Shown: positions 33,165 to 45,157, counted from the stretch's first letter. The stretch: 64,000 nucleotides of DNA from Sthenelais limicola (GCA_942159475.1 OW804097.1:111538582-111602581), one strand, 5' to 3'. Program-made: numbers and translations. Notes: generated from the letters alone by a model not told the origin.

Positions 33165-33290
33165 CCCCTTGCTCAAACACCCCCTCCCCCCCCCCGACCC
33201 TTATTCCCCTTGGCCTTGCTCGAATACCCACCCCCACCCCCTCGACCCCCTACTAAACCCCCAATCATTTTCATACATCACTGACCCCTA
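33165..33290 (+). repeat. C-rich imperfect repeat
   Basis: Degenerate CCCC-rich DNA with repeated ACCCC and CTTGCTC words. Confidence 0.6.
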
Positions 33291-33340
33291 CATGTTCCCC
33301 CAATGAACTAAAACACCCAGCCTGTTGCTATTTAAAGTGG

Positions 33341-33370
33341 GTTGCTATGGAAACCGTTGCCATTGCCAAC
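33341..33370 (+). promoter_or_regulatory. Two adjacent RFX X-box motifs
   Basis: GTTGCTATGGAAAC (33341-33354) and GTTGCCATTGCCAAC (33356-33370) lie one base apart. Confidence 0.45.
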
Positions 33371-34082
33371 TAATTATGGCAAGTCCTGCAGGAAAGGGTG
33401 GTGAGTCGGATAAGGGAGGAACCCGGGGGAGGAAGCAGAAAGGGAGGGGGAAAGAACGGGGAAGAGGGGGGACTTGATATGCAAAGGAGGTGGTTGTTGG
33501 GGTGGGGGAGGGAGGGTAAATTTGGGAATCATTCTCACCCCAATCAAGATCAAATGTTACCTGTCCTCCCAACGTGATTAAAATTTAGAACTGCAAAGTT
33601 GAGTTACAATTGGTATACTACAAAATTGAAAAGGTATATGAAAGAAATATAGATATTATAAGCACAAGATCAGTGATTTGAGTAAGGCGTTTAAAAATAA
33701 ACAGTTTGTTTGAATGGAGTGTCTGAAAATAAACGGTTCAATGAAGTCACCCTTGTAGAGCTTTGATGTCTGAACTCAGAAATAAAGATTGATCGTTTTC
33801 TAAAAAAAAAACCATAGGGGGAAAGTGTGAAACCTTTACGTTTTACACTTTAGAACCTGCATGGAACAATGAATAGATCATGTCGTGCCTTGGGAACTTC
33901 AAAGTCCCCCCCCCCCCCGCCCCCCACCTTTCCACCGTCTTGCCTTCTTGATTCTACGGGATCCATTGAAGCTTGGAGGATGGAGGTTATCACCAGCTGA
34001 ACCAGAGACGCACATGGGCGTGCACTCACTTCTCATTCTGTATGTTAAACGTGCCATTTCGTCACTAATTCTTATCAAATAA
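33371..34082. other. Unique DNA with purine- and C-rich patches
   Basis: GA/GG-rich at 33390-33520 and a C run at 33907-33926. No gene supported. Confidence 0.45.
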
Positions 34083-34193
34083 AGGGCCTAGTCCACCAAG
34101 CCGATTCTCATGCGATTTCCCGCCGCAGAGGACTCTTTTCCACTATACTTTCTGTGAGAATGGCATGGGAATCGGCGTAGTAGACTAGGTCCT
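34083..34193 (-). mobile_element. Family A copy 6
   Basis: The centre is reversed relative to copies 1-5 (GCAGAGGACTCTTTTCC). Flanks are TAA and TTA. Confidence 0.82.
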
Positions 34194-34345
34194 TTACTCT
34201 CATGTCTTGGAAGAAAAAGCTAACGATAATTACTTGCCTTTAATTTACCATTTATGATTTGATTTCTGGGTTAGATTTTCTGGGTTGAATATTTTCCCAA
34301 ACTTACAGTAAAGTACAACTATATGTATTACCTCTGACGCTCTGA

Positions 34346-34497
34346 AGCCTGACGCACACATATGGCCGATTTGGCCCCCGATTGCCCCCCGATTTGGGTG
34401 TCCTGGTGAATCTTAGGATTTCGAAATCTTAGGATTCATTGGGAGACCAAAATCATGGTGCAATCGGGGGCCAAATCGGCCATGTGTGCGTCAGACT
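34346..34497. mobile_element. Second palindromic MITE type, about 152 bp
   Basis: Arms of about 38 bp: AGCCTGACGCACACATATGG then CCGATTTGGCCCCCGATTG, with the complement at the right end. The centre contains TTAGGATTTCGAAATCTTAG, nearly self-complementary. Flanks GAA and TAA are compatible with a 3-bp duplication. Same architecture as family A but unrelated sequence. Confidence 0.65.
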
Positions 34498-34972
34498 TAA
34501 TATTTAATTTCCGGTTAAGGTTTTTGAAGCCATAAATCCTCTCTTGCATCAAGGTCCCAAGATGATAATGCCAAAAATAGGTGTTTCCAATTGAATATGG
34601 TAGCGGAAAACTATATAGGAACATGTTGTTGTAATAGTTTTATTTCCAGACTCATTTTTACATTTTCTTATTCTCGAAATAGGACAATCATTTCATAGCT
34701 TATTACTAAGTCACAATAACAATTTCCATCTGCGGATTCGCATTCGCAGGTCTTCCAGTAGTATTCTAGTAGGAAATAATCTTTTTAGAAACTGAAAAGA
34801 AAAAGATTATTTCATAAATAATAGTTGTTTATTAAACGGTTTCCTGGTTAGGAGGATTGTGTTCCTGTTTTCTTAATGTGTGTGGGTTTTTTTCAGGTGG
34901 GGGGCATCTAAGGCGAATTGTATAAATGATTGGATAAGATGGTATATGTCTATGTAGCCTTACAGCTATTTA
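34498..34972. other. Unique DNA
   Basis: No gene or repeat family recognised. Confidence 0.45.
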
Positions 34973-35168
34973 ATCCAAACCCTCAGATCAGATAAGAATA
35001 GTATGTCAGCCTACTTCGCTAATCGGCTTCCTGGCCTAAGACTCGGCGTTTTAATGGGAATATAATGACATTTTGCGGTCTTAATAGAATTATAATTACA
35101 CTTTGCGGTTTAAGGCAAGATGCTTTCCCTTCGTTTGAAGGGACTCTCTCAACTTTGGGCTTAGACTG
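34973..35168. mobile_element. Family D copy (D-b)
   Basis: The left end has lost CAGTCTAGG (begins ATCCAAACCCTCAGATCAG). The right end is CTTTGGGCTTAGACTG. Confidence 0.78.
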
Positions 35169-35350
35169 TCCTGTGACTGAGTGTGGCAAGTCTATGCAGA
35201 GGACATGTCCAGCAAGCCGTCACTGGCAGCCAGACGCAACAGCCTCTTGCTGCCCCAACATGACACGGTGGTCAGGTCAACCTGGCCTGCCTGCCCTGCA
35301 ACAGTAGACGTACCCCTAGGCCTCAGCAGGACTTTTATATTTTTTTCTTA

Positions 35351-35462
35351 ACTTAATTCAACTTATGATCCGAATCCATGACGAATAACAAGGAATATGA
35401 TTTCATTTATATTTCCTTTTCGTTTGGGGATACCAGGAAAAGGTGTAGGGGCATAGTTCAGG
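35351..35462 (+). repeat. Family J copy 2
   Basis: Nearly identical to 26989-27101. It is followed within 20 bp by a family D copy. Confidence 0.7.
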
Positions 35463-35480
35463 ATACATAGATCGTGTAGC

Positions 35481-35642
35481 AAGTCTAGGCCCAAAGTTGA
35501 GAGACCCTCTCGCCTTAAACCGCAAAGTGCCATTATAATTCCATTAAGACAGCAACATGACATTATAATCCCATTGGAACGCCTAGTCCTAGACCAGGAA
35601 AACCGTTAGCGAAGTAGGTGTCCACTCACATGCCATTCTTAT
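35481..35642. mobile_element. Family D copy (D-b), truncated
   Basis: Starts AAGTCTAGGCCCAAAG and stops at CATTCTTATC without the right terminus. Confidence 0.75.
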
Positions 35643-36028
35643 CAAAGTTCTTTATTCAGGAAGTTAACAAAATTAAAGCATTCTCATCCGTAGATGATTT
35701 TCGCTGTGCCCTGAGACTATAGACGTGTTTAGAAATACATAGAGGTGTAAGGATTGAAAAGAAATCATCAGACTATTTAAATACAAATATACGTAATATT
35801 ACCAACAGTCATTCAGACGAAGGTATGACAATAATGAGATGAGATGGAATTGGTCCAGACTCTTAAGTTATAATCAAAGTACTACAATCTACAAAAGGTG
35901 TGAGAGGGTGTCGGTGTTTCCCGAACTGGATAAACATAGATGACAAATTAATAGTAAAGATATAAGTCAAGTGTGACGAATGAATAGTCCCAAGAATATA
36001 ATAATTATTATATAACTATTATTTACTA
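35643..36028. other. Unique DNA
   Basis: No gene or repeat family recognised. Confidence 0.45.
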
Positions 36029-36266
36029 ACCCAAGAAACCCAAATATCAGTAATATGTTAGTTCTAAACTCAGTTGAAGTTTAATAGGTTTATAAATACC
36101 CTATGTTTGTCTCCTACTGCACAAAACAATGCAGAACTGCCATCTAATTGTGCAGTTTGGCAGATTCGGAAAAAAAACCCTCAAAATCAGTTCTCCGAAA
36201 AAATAAATAAAAAATAAAAAAGTATTATACATGATTATAGTTCAACATCCCAAAGAAATAATGAGT
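36029..36266 (+). repeat. Family P dispersed repeat copy 1
   Basis: The words ACCCAAATATCAGTAATATG, TCTAAACTCAGTTG, CAATGCAGAACTGC, GATTGTGCA-like and AAAGAAATAATGAGTT recur in the same order at 42529-42842. Type unknown. Confidence 0.5.
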
Positions 36267-36504
36267 TAGCACCTGTTGCCAGTGCAAACATACTAATAAA
36301 TCACACCTCACACCAGGGATCTTTTTATTTAAGGGGCATCTTACTTTTATGATTTTCAAAGATCTAAATAATAATCATAAAGTCGGTATTAAAACATATT
36401 AGTTCGGATCTTCATAGAACGCAGTTAGATGAATGTGGCAGAGAGGCTAAAGTAAATGTATTCAGTAAATTTTAAACTGAGGTTTTGTTGTATAATGATC
36501 ATAA

Positions 36505-36694
36505 ATTCTAGGCTTAGAGTTTGGAGACTCCCTCCAAACTGAGGGAAAGCCTTTCAGTGCTCCAAACAGCAAAATGCCATTATAATCCCATTAGAGACCC
36601 CTACTCAGAGCCGGGAAATCCATTAGCGCAGTAGGCACCTAATCACTGACATACCATTCTTATTATCTAATATCAAGGTTCTGAACCTATACTA
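36505..36694. mobile_element. Family D copy (D-a)
   Basis: Both termini eroded (ATTCTAGGCTTAGAG, GAACCTATACT). The interior is clear. Confidence 0.75.
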
Positions 36695-37035
36695 AAAAGA
36701 GAATCTGAAAATCTGAGGCATTATCAGTTTTCTAATGTGTATGTATACATACCTGCAGTACTGGAATTAAGGCATCTCAATATCCAGTAAAACCAGACAA
36801 AAAGGGGGGAAAAAGTTCTTTGATCAAATACGGTACTCTGATCATTGAGCCCCGCTTAGCCAGCATGTATCCCTGCTTATCTTTCCAGGGTTTTAGTCTT
36901 TATTTACAGATAATCCAGCCTGACATGACAGCTGCATCGATCACAGATCATCCATGCATGCTTGCCTTTGCTAATCGATGCTTTGTGATGCTTCATGTCG
37001 CTCTTACATCGCTGAGATGCCGAATCTTTTAACAG

Positions 37036-37138
37036 CCAAGGCTCAGAGTTGAGAGTGTCCCTTTAAACTGAGGGAAAGCCTCTCGCTCCAAACCGCAAAT
37101 ACACATTAGCGCTGTAGGCGTCCATTCACTGACATACT
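37036..37138. mobile_element. Family D copy (D-a), internally deleted
   Basis: The left arm runs to CTCCAAACCGCAAA, then jumps to CATTAGCGCTGTAGGCGTCC. The right arm is missing. Confidence 0.65.
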
Positions 37139-37532
37139 GACATTTATTGTGCCTTCAAAGAGGGATTTGAGTTAGACACGTATGCATTATAAATTTCAGT
37201 AATTTAATCTAGGAATCCCTGACGAATTAATTTGATGGATCCCTTTTACTAGCGACTTAATTCTTGTCTGATAATGTATTCCAATGTGTACAATATCTTG
37301 TTCTGTCTCTGTCAATTACTAAATTCTTTCTTGGGAAAAAGCTTTCCAGGTGTAGTGTAACCTATGGTCAAAGCCTTTTCTATTTCCATCTTTCTCTAAC
37401 ATCGTTATGGTATGTTAAATCTAAGGTTCAATTGGGAATAACAATGTCCCATTGTAATATTGTTTCAAAATAAAATAAATAAGAACCTCACGTTCTAATG
37501 ATCAATCTGAATCAGAACCTCACTCTATCAGA
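37139..37532. other. Unique DNA
   Basis: No gene or repeat family recognised. Confidence 0.45.
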
Positions 37533-37726
37533 CAGTCTAGGCTCAGAGCCTCTCATACGAATGGTCTGTCAGTGATTGGACACCTACTGCGCCAATGGCC
37601 TTCCCAGCCCAGGAGTAGGCGTCCAAATGGGATTATAATTGCATTTTAATGACATTTTGCGGTTTGCAGCAAGAGGCTTAATTTCCCTCAGTTTGGAGGG
37701 ACTTTCTCAACTCTGAGCCTAGACTG
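37533..37726. mobile_element. Family D copy (D-a), complete
   Basis: CAGTCTAGGCTCAGAG at the left and CTCTGAGCCTAGACTG at the right are exact complements (16 bp). CAGA flanks both sides (37529-37532, 37727-37730), defining a 4-bp target duplication for the family. Confidence 0.9.
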
Positions 37727-37951
37727 CAGATGAGAAAAAATAAACTCTAAGACTGAGCTCTAGTCAAACCGGAAGGTAGTGGCCGCGAGCTGTGGCGAGC
37801 TACTCCTGAGAAGTAGGTCATGCGGGTGAGAAGTAGAAGGAGGCGATGACTCGCTCAGCCGTGAGGTGGTGCGTTGTGCGGGTGGGTGAGTGGTGCGTGT
37901 GCGGGTTGGGTGAGTGAATGGTGCAGTCTTAGGGGAAGGCAAGGAGGAGAT

Positions 37952-38186
37952 GGGTGAAGTCGCCAGAAAATGTACAATTCACTTTCACCAATTCTCTGAA
38001 ATAACCCAAATTTCAGACGAAAATAAAGTTCAAAATACAGTTCAACCTAACCAAACAGATTGCTAGAATCAATGCAATGCCGAATATACTTGAATTTACC
38101 TAGTAATGACCAAATTGCAGCCTAATTTAGCAGAATTTGCTGAATGTGTACAGCTGCCAATTTTACATTTTCTGAAAATCTGACCC
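37952..38186 (-). mobile_element. Family B copy 8 (variant terminus)
   Basis: The left terminus reads GGGTGAAGTCGCCAGAAA, a subfamily shared with the copy at 46.9 kb. Reversed. Confidence 0.82.
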
Positions 38187-38249
38187 AGGAGGAGGAGGAG
38201 GAAGTCGTCACCTGAGTGGTGATAAGGAGAGGCTGGGTAGTGTCAAACC

Positions 38250-38296
38250 TCACCACCACCACCACACCACCACCACCACACCACCACCACCACCGC
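38250..38296 (+). repeat. ACC microsatellite
   Basis: (ACC)n with two interruptions. It follows a (GGA)n patch at 38187-38202. Confidence 0.85.
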
Positions 38297-38525
38297 GGCC
38301 TGCTCCGAGGGAGAACGAATGGGAGCCCAGGAAGCAGAGGATTATTCCAATTGAAATTACTTTCCATACAATCGCATATTACTTAATTATATAGTAGACT
38401 TTTTCTTATTCTGAGTAATAATAGATTTAATGCATATATATTTCATCGGAAATGTTAAAGATAGAAAATGGAAAATATATGAGTATTCATTTCATGAGAG
38501 CTCAGGGTATCTATTACTTTGAAAT

Positions 38526-38610
38526 AAGAGAGAGAGATAGAGGGTGTGTGTGTGAGAGAGAGGGGGAGAAAGACAGAGAGATAGACAAAGAGAATATGGA
38601 GAGTAGTGAG
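38526..38610 (+). repeat. GA/GT-rich microsatellite
   Basis: Degenerate (GA)n with a short (GT)n inside. Confidence 0.7.
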
Positions 38611-39277
38611 AATAGAAATAAAAGGAGGAGAGGCTACACCTGAGGAATGGAAACATTTATTAAAATTAATCTATAATATAAGATAATTAATGTACGAATT
38701 TACCAGCTACGATACCTCCAACATCAATCCTAAGAGCCACACCCTTCCCTATCCCACCACAGACCCATGGACTATCCCACCACCCCATTTTAGAGCAATC
38801 CTCTCCTGGTATCGCATATATCATGCATGACCACAAAATGTGTTCTCGATTAGTCAAGGTCATTTAGCTTTATCTTGATATCTTAATCCATAAGTCACAG
38901 TGACAGCTTTATTTCAACACTTCTGTGCAGGTTGACGAGATGTCTTCATTTCATCAATCACTCTCAAAGGTCTCAGTTGAAGGTCCGATTTCAATAACAA
39001 GCATTTTTAATTTCCCGTCGATCTGGCTCATTTTGTATCGATGTGCATGTAGTCTCAGACATGTAATTAAAAATCTTTTTAAAAAACTATATCATTTCCT
39101 TTACAGGGGTTCTTCCTTTGTTGTTGTTAGCATTGACAACCAATTTGTCAAAAGAGCATTTGAACGAGTACATAAACCTAACCAATATAATTACATAATT
39201 GTGATGAGCACAGAAGCCCTAGATTGAATGCTCAAAGGGACTGAAAAGTTCATAATTCTTTCTAACCAAAGCCTTTG
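38611..39277. other. Unique DNA
   Basis: A 100-codon + strand frame at 38925-39227 has no recognisable domain and I do not call it. Confidence 0.45.
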
Positions 39278-39490
39278 CAGTCTAGGCCCTAAGTTGAAAG
39301 AGTCCCTTCAAACGGAGGATAAGCCTCTCGCCTCAAACCGCAAAGTGCCATTATAATTCCATTAAGACCGCAAATGTCATTATAATCCCATTAAAACGCC
39401 AGGTCCTAGGCCGGGAAACCGATTAGCGAAGTAGGTGTCTATTCACTGACATACCATTCTTATCTGATCTGAGGGTTTGGACCTAGAGTG
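39278..39490. mobile_element. Family D copy (D-b), complete
   Basis: CAGTCTAGGCCCTAAG to GGACCTAGAGTG. Flanks TTTG and TTCG are a possible eroded 4-bp duplication. Confidence 0.82.
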
Positions 39491-39951
39491 TTCGGTATGT
39501 TAATCTACATTCATTCGATATCTTGGTGAAGAAGCTTTGAAAATGACATTGTTAGTCTTTACATGTCCTCTTAGCCACCGTTTCGCGAAAAACTTAAAAG
39601 TATCGAATTATTGATAGACATATCAATCCTATTCTGAGCTTTGACGCGAAGGTAAATTTTATGCTTAAATCCAAAAAAAATTCCTCCCAAGACTGTTGCT
39701 GAAACTCTACCTGACGACAGTGAATGTTATAATGAAGATTTTAATCCCAGGAAATTATTATTTTCAAAACATTAGACCTACAAATGGATCGGCAAAAATA
39801 ATATAACGTTTACCATGGAGTTTATTCTGGGCGTGTATTCAGTAGTAAAGTAGTGCGTGCAGTACTATTACCTAGGCACTATAAAATCCTAATATCATCC
39901 AATCATCCTAATATCAATCCTAATTTACATTTAATTTCACCAACTTACATT
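39491..39951. other. Unique DNA
   Basis: No gene or repeat family recognised. Confidence 0.45.
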
Positions 39952-40226
39952 CAGTCCGGGCTCAGGACCGCTCAGATCAGATATAAAGATCGGTATGTCA
40001 ATGATTGGACGCCTACTGCGCTAATGACTTTCCCGACCCGGAGTAGGTCAACCACCTATAGACTCTTGATTGCTCTCTATCATTAATATCTCATAAAATG
40101 CCTTAGGCTGTGATGAGAACAGCACTCTGTGAAATTAATATTCATTTCATATAAATTGGAGGGAATTTATTAGGATTTTGCGGTAGCAGTTTGGAGGTAT
40201 TATGTCGGCTATATGGGCCTAGACTG
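39952..40226. mobile_element. Family D copy split by family F sequence
   Basis: D left part 39952-40047 (CAGTCCGGGCTCAGG start). D right part from about 40163 (AGGATTTTGCGG) to CCTAGACTG at 40226. The middle is family F. Confidence 0.65.
40062..40160 (+). repeat. Family F copy, inside a D element
   Basis: ATTGCTCTCTATCATTAATA through GTGATGAGAACAGCACTCTG to TATAAATTGGAGGGAA matches 43588-43815, with an internal deletion. Confidence 0.55.
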
Positions 40227-40464
40227 CATAAATTTATGTTTTATTTTTATTATCAGGAGAATAAACATACATTGATGTGTGCATTTTATTTTATTGTACA
40301 CAATAACGTTGTATTAAAACAAGGAGCAATGGTTTAAGCATTTGGGGAATGTCTGATTAGAGCGAGTCGTGGGGGAAGGAAGTGAGACACAAATAGACCA
40401 TGGAGGTGCTGACCTTGTAGCGCAGATCCTACCGTACCCACTCCAACAAGAGCCGGGGGCTTAT
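40227..40464. other. Unique DNA
   Basis: Nothing recognised. Confidence 0.4.
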
Positions 40465-40703
40465 GGGTCAGATTTTCAGAAAATGTACAATTGGCAGCTC
40501 TACACAGTCATTTAGGAAATTCTCCTAAATTAGGCTGAAAAATGAAGAATACCGGGTATATCTGAGTATATTTGGTATCGCATTGATTTAAAGTATCAGT
40601 TCTGTTATGTTAAACTGTATTTTGAAGCTCTTTTTTGTCTTAATGTGGGTTATTTGAGAGGATTGGTGAAGGCGAACTGTACATTTTTCTGAAAATCTGA
40701 CCC
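40465..40703 (+). mobile_element. Family B copy 9
   Basis: Full length. Flanks TTAT and GTAT differ at one base. It sits 17 bp before a family C element. Confidence 0.85.
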
Positions 40704-40720
40704 GTATAGAGCTGCTCATA

Positions 40721-41128
40721 TGTGATGTGTTGCAGGAAAATGAGTCACAAGTCGCAAACAAATAGATTTTGAAATAACATTATATTTGAAACGATGAGAT
40801 CAACCGATTCTAATGACGGTAAACATTAGGACATATAAGAAGTGATTCTATATTTTCAGTTTTATATGTTTACTTTTGAAAAAAGTGTTTGCAATATTTC
40901 TGGGTGGACATTTACTAGTAAAGATTCTAAATGTACTCTATAGGATGACCTTCGAAATGCAAAGATATATTTAATGAACTGTATTGAAATTTAGTACAAG
41001 TATCCATGCGATCTCAAGGACTAGATAACCCAAGGATGTAGACATCCCTACAAAGGAATCCTGTGAATAAACCACTTTGAAAAATACCAATGTTGCGACT
41101 TGCGACAATTTTCCTGAAACACATCACA
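40721..41128 (+). mobile_element. Family C copy 2 (complete), 408 bp
   Basis: Termini TGTGATGTGTTGCAGG and its near-complement CCTGAAACACATCACA. The inner arms AATGAGTCACAAGTCGCAA and TTGCGACTTGCGACAATT extend the inverted repeat to about 40 bp. TA flanks both ends. No open frame of note. Confidence 0.75.
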
Positions 41129-41187
41129 TATGTATTAAAATGCCCCTCTTCACCCATTTTGACAATGAAGCAAATAAATGAAGCAAC

Positions 41188-41342
41188 CAGTCTATAGACC
41201 CAGAACCTCTCAGATCATATATATATTATATATATATGATAAATATTAATGACTTTCGTGGCCCTGGGGTAGGCGTCCTAATAGGATTTTAATGGGATTT
41301 TGTGGTTTGGCACACTCTATTTCCCTCTCGTCTCCTAGATTG
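41188..41342. mobile_element. Family D copy, degenerate
   Basis: CAGTCTATAGACCCAG start, a 25-bp AT microsatellite expanded inside, and a CTAGATTG end. Confidence 0.6.
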
Positions 41343-41473
41343 ATATTTATCCGCTCTGTACGGATTTTAATGAGAAAACCCACTTTAATTACTTCCTCCT
41401 TCCTGATCCATACCTATGATAAGACCATTGAGTAAAGTTATATTCCTTCAATGATGAACCATAAAGGGAAGCA

Positions 41474-41964
41474 GGGCCTGTTGTATAAGCTGAGGAAGGA
41501 CCTTGAAGAAAATTGCATGAGTGTATGACAATTCTTCACCGTTATTTAGTTAAATACCTATATGCATTTTCATCTTTTGAGAAATCATCATTATTTACAA
41601 GAAATATTGGTTTCCAAGGTAACCTCAAATATAGGCAGATATCTCCTAAACCACACCAAATCAATTTCAATATCAGATCTTAATCGGGGAGGGTTTTAGC
41701 TTCAATTTGGTATAATATGGTGGTGTTATTATTTCATGCGAGCTGACCTCCTTTTTTTGCCCCCCCCTTACTGCAGCACTATTGGGGGCGGGGAATTCCT
41801 TCACTTGTAGTCCTGAAGGAAAACAACTTCCAAAGTACAATTCCCAGCCGGCAGGAGGGAATAGATTGTACCCACAGTGGTGGGTAGGAACTTTTATTTC
41901 TACCCACCGAAGGAAAGGGGGAAAATGTAGGAATTTCCCTTTTCTTAGCTTATACAACGGGCCC
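41474..41964. mobile_element. Family L TIR element, about 490 bp
   Basis: The left end GGGCCTGTTGTATAAGCTGA and the complement of the right end GGGCCCGTTGTATAAGCTAA match over about 20 bp. No transposase frame; the minus-strand frame at 41673-41957 is not protein-like. Confidence 0.6.
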
Positions 41965-42171
41965 CAGAAACCCAGACTAGACCCTTTTCATTATGACGTT
42001 CCTCATTAAATCCTATCTCATCTTCTCTAAAGATAGAATTTCGTCTCTTGGGTCCCGGACTGGGATCGCACGTAACCCAAAACTTCCTTATTTGCCTATG
42101 CAAGATCCATTCCATACATATCTGGCCATTAGAGCATCTCACCATGTAGATCTCACCCGGTATAGCGAGGT
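41965..42171. other. Unique DNA
   Basis: Nothing recognised. Confidence 0.4.
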
Positions 42172-42366
42172 GGGTCAGATCGTCAGAAAATACACAATTG
42201 GCAGCTCTACACTTTTAAGAAATCCTGCTTAATTCGCCTGGAAAATGATGAATACCAGCTATATCTGAATATATTTCGTATTGTGATGTTTTAAAATATA
42301 TATTCTGGTATGTTAAACTGTATTTTGAACCTCATTTCTGTCTTAAGATTTCTGACGATCTGAATC
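42172..42366 (+). mobile_element. Family B copy 10, internally deleted
   Basis: AGGT flanks both sides (42168-42171, 42367-42370). About 40 bp of the usual right arm is missing, yet the terminus survives. Confidence 0.88.
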
Positions 42367-42528
42367 AGGTATAGTATGCGGCTCACTAGCCGAATTGCCC
42401 GTACATAGTCGAGCAATACCTTGGCCATGGTAAGTTTGATTTAGCTGGGATTTGCCCGGGGTAAATGCGTGTAAAAGAACCGTTGCTATTATTCGAATAG
42501 ACCAGGGTATCGCATCCTCTTTGGATAC

Positions 42529-42842
42529 AAGAGAAACCCAAATATGAGCAATTATGTTATGTTCTTCTAAACTCAATTGGGGGATTTACAATGCACAGTA
42601 CATTAGGTTCATTGTAGCATCTTCGGTTCCTACTGCATGAAACAGTGCTGAACTGCAAGCTGATTGTGCAACATAATGTTTTTGATTTAAAGTTCTTTTG
42701 ATTGTGCAATATGTATTTATAGTCAGGAAACCATAAAACACTCAGTTTCAAGAGCAAGATCAACCTTGGTTCTCTGGGTAAGTATCCTCAGATTAAAGAA
42801 AAAAGAATTATAATATCAACATCCCTAAAGAAATAATGAGTT
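42529..42842 (+). repeat. Family P dispersed repeat copy 2
   Basis: Longer than the copy at 36.0 kb because of an insertion in the middle. Confidence 0.5.
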
Positions 42843-43587
42843 TTACTCCATGTTGATGTATGTACCACATGCTATTTGTATGGGCAGGAGTAGTGTGGTA
42901 ATTTGCACCAGTTCCACGCGTGTGGTATGACTTCCTGTCCCCAGTAAACATAGCATATAAGGTAAGCATAGCAACGTGGGAGTAAATATAGAACCTAAAT
43001 TCGAATGTGGCACTTGGGACACTATTACACTGTCCTCGATGTTTGTTTGTTTTCGTAACCCACTCGCCTATCGGCTTGTGGGCCACGAAAAAAAACCCAT
43101 CTCAGTCAGTGCAATATCTATCTATAGAAACTGCTGTTAGTGAATAATTTTTTGTTAAATATTTCTATTGGCCTTGGAACATTTAACAATTTCATTAGAA
43201 AAAGACGCATAACCATTTATATGATTATTTGTGTGCGTTTTCCAATGCTTCTATATTAACAAAATCACACATTATGCTTTACAATGCATGAGATTTATAT
43301 TTGAGTGAATACGGTAAAGGGCCACAGGTCTACAAGCTGCTGTGAGCTGACCCACAAGGCTGAACCCCTCCACCATCACCTCCTCCTCCTCCCAGCCCGA
43401 GTCACTCACTCAGTGAGGCGAGCAGTACGTATAGCTTGCTGGCAATGGGATCTGCTCACTCCACTGCTCACATAGACTTGGTGACTCCCCATTCAACATG
43501 TGAAGAATAAATCCAGTTTATATCCCTGTAATGTTACTAAACCAAATAAGTATTATATCTTCAAGCTTTTGTCACTATTATATCGTT
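42843..43587. other. Unique DNA
   Basis: A short (TCC)n lies at 43378-43393. No gene supported. Confidence 0.45.
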
Positions 43588-43815
43588 GTAATCACTCTTT
43601 ATCATTAATATCTTATAAAATGCCTCAGGGTGTGATGAGAACAGCACTCTGTGTAATTAATATCATGAATAAAACCTTTCGCAATTTATATGGTGTACAC
43701 ATCATGTAGGTATGTTCCATGGCCAAACAAACAATATTGACGTAAATGACATAATTGGCACTCTTTGGAAGAAATAATATCGTAATTAACATTTCATCTA
43801 AATTGGAGGGAAATT
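43588..43815 (+). repeat. Family F copy, longest
   Basis: Runs from AATCACTCTTTATCATTAAT to TCTAAATTGGAGGGAAATTG. Left and right portions match the shorter copy at 40.1 kb. Confidence 0.55.
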
Positions 43816-44200
43816 GAATGCAAGGCAAGCACTATATGGAACGCTATCATAACAAAATACGACACATTAGCATCAATGTCTCATAAAAGATTTGTGATCG
43901 CAAAATTGATCCTTCGCAATGGCATTTGTTTCATTTTGAAGGAGGGTGTATTTATTACTAATTAGGATTTCAGACAACAGCCAACAGCCTTTTTAGTTTC
44001 ATCAGGATGTGTTGTCAGATCCACTGTGTGGACTAAGAACTGGCTCTTGTAACCTTTGATCAAAAGTCTTTCCCTTTATTCCAAGAAGAAAAAGTAAAGA
44101 ATCAGAGGTTCAGAAATAACATTTAACAAGGAAATGTGTGTGGCATTCCCTTTGTGAGGTTGATGTCCAGCCATGAAGTCCGCATTCAAAATAATGAAAA
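43816..44200. other. Unique DNA
   Basis: Nothing recognised. Confidence 0.45.
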
Positions 44201-44202
44201 CA

Positions 44203-44238
44203 GTTGTTGTTGTTGTTGTTCTTGCTGTTGTTGTTGTA
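44203..44238 (+). repeat. GTT microsatellite
   Basis: (GTT)n with one interruption (CTTGCT). Confidence 0.85.
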
Positions 44239-44302
44239 TTGGTTCTGTATAGGTGTGTAGTGGGGGGATGGGTGGGGAGATTCTCTCTACTTGGTTCACG
44301 TA

Positions 44303-44436
44303 CAGTCAGGTTCAGAAGGCAGTTTTTGACCCCTAAGTTTTAGGGGTCATTAAAACTTTTAGCCTTAGTCTTAGCCTTGTGATTAAGCTTATCGCTGGAT
44401 GTGGAATCGAGGAATGTGGCCGTCTGGACCTGACTG
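44303..44436. mobile_element. Family G TIR element copy 1, 134 bp
   Basis: Begins CAGTCAGGTTCAGAAGG and ends GTCTGGACCTGACTG. The length is identical to the copy at 55.6 kb, with only a handful of differences. Confidence 0.78.
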
Positions 44437-44734
44437 CCAGAAGGGAAGTGGTTTAAGTTACACCTCCAATTTTCACTGTAACAAATTATGCGAATGGGAG
44501 ATCTTGAGATAGCACAATTAATAAGTGTTAATATACCTTATTTTCGACACAATCTAAAGTCAAATCGGCCGAGAGAAAACAGACGCCGGTGAGCGATAAT
44601 AAATGAAGTCACCACATGTATATAAGGATTTCGGGGGGTCTCCGAAATATAAATGTGGACATTATGAAACCCTGCAGCAAAAACAACCAGACAAAATCTT
44701 CCAAAATGTTGGTCGAATGACTTTTAGATGGGTT

Positions 44735-44890
44735 CAGTCTAGGCTCAGAGTTGAGAGAATCCCTCCAAACTGAGGGAAACCCTCTCGCTTCAAACCGCAA
44801 AATCCCATTAAAATAACAACTGCGCTAATAGCTTTGTTGGCCCGGGAGAAGGCGTCCTATCACTACGGTACTATTTCCATCTGATCTAAG
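44735..44890. mobile_element. Family D copy (D-a), truncated
   Basis: CAGTCTAGGCTCAGAG start and an internal deletion after CCCATTAAAATAA. It ends at CATCTGATCTAAG without the right terminus. Confidence 0.75.
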
Positions 44891-45157
44891 TAAGATCTTT
44901 AGTTTTTGACCGATGATAATAAATAAAATGAGAGTGCAGTTTTTATTAATAATCAATAGCCTATATACCCAGCCTGTGCTGACAGGGCTTGATCAAGTTG
45001 ATGATGTGCGGGAGGCAGGAGGTCACGCCATGATGAGTGGTTCATGAGCATGCTGACCTGCTCACCACGCCTCACACGTGCTCGCTTATAGATATCAGCA
45101 CCTGTTGCATCATGATTCCATGTATTATCATGTGGCGCCGCTACTCTGCATCTGACT

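Noticed and set aside
44208..44236. GTT repeat as a poly-Val or poly-Leu coding stretch
   Set aside because: No open frame of useful length extends from it on either strand.
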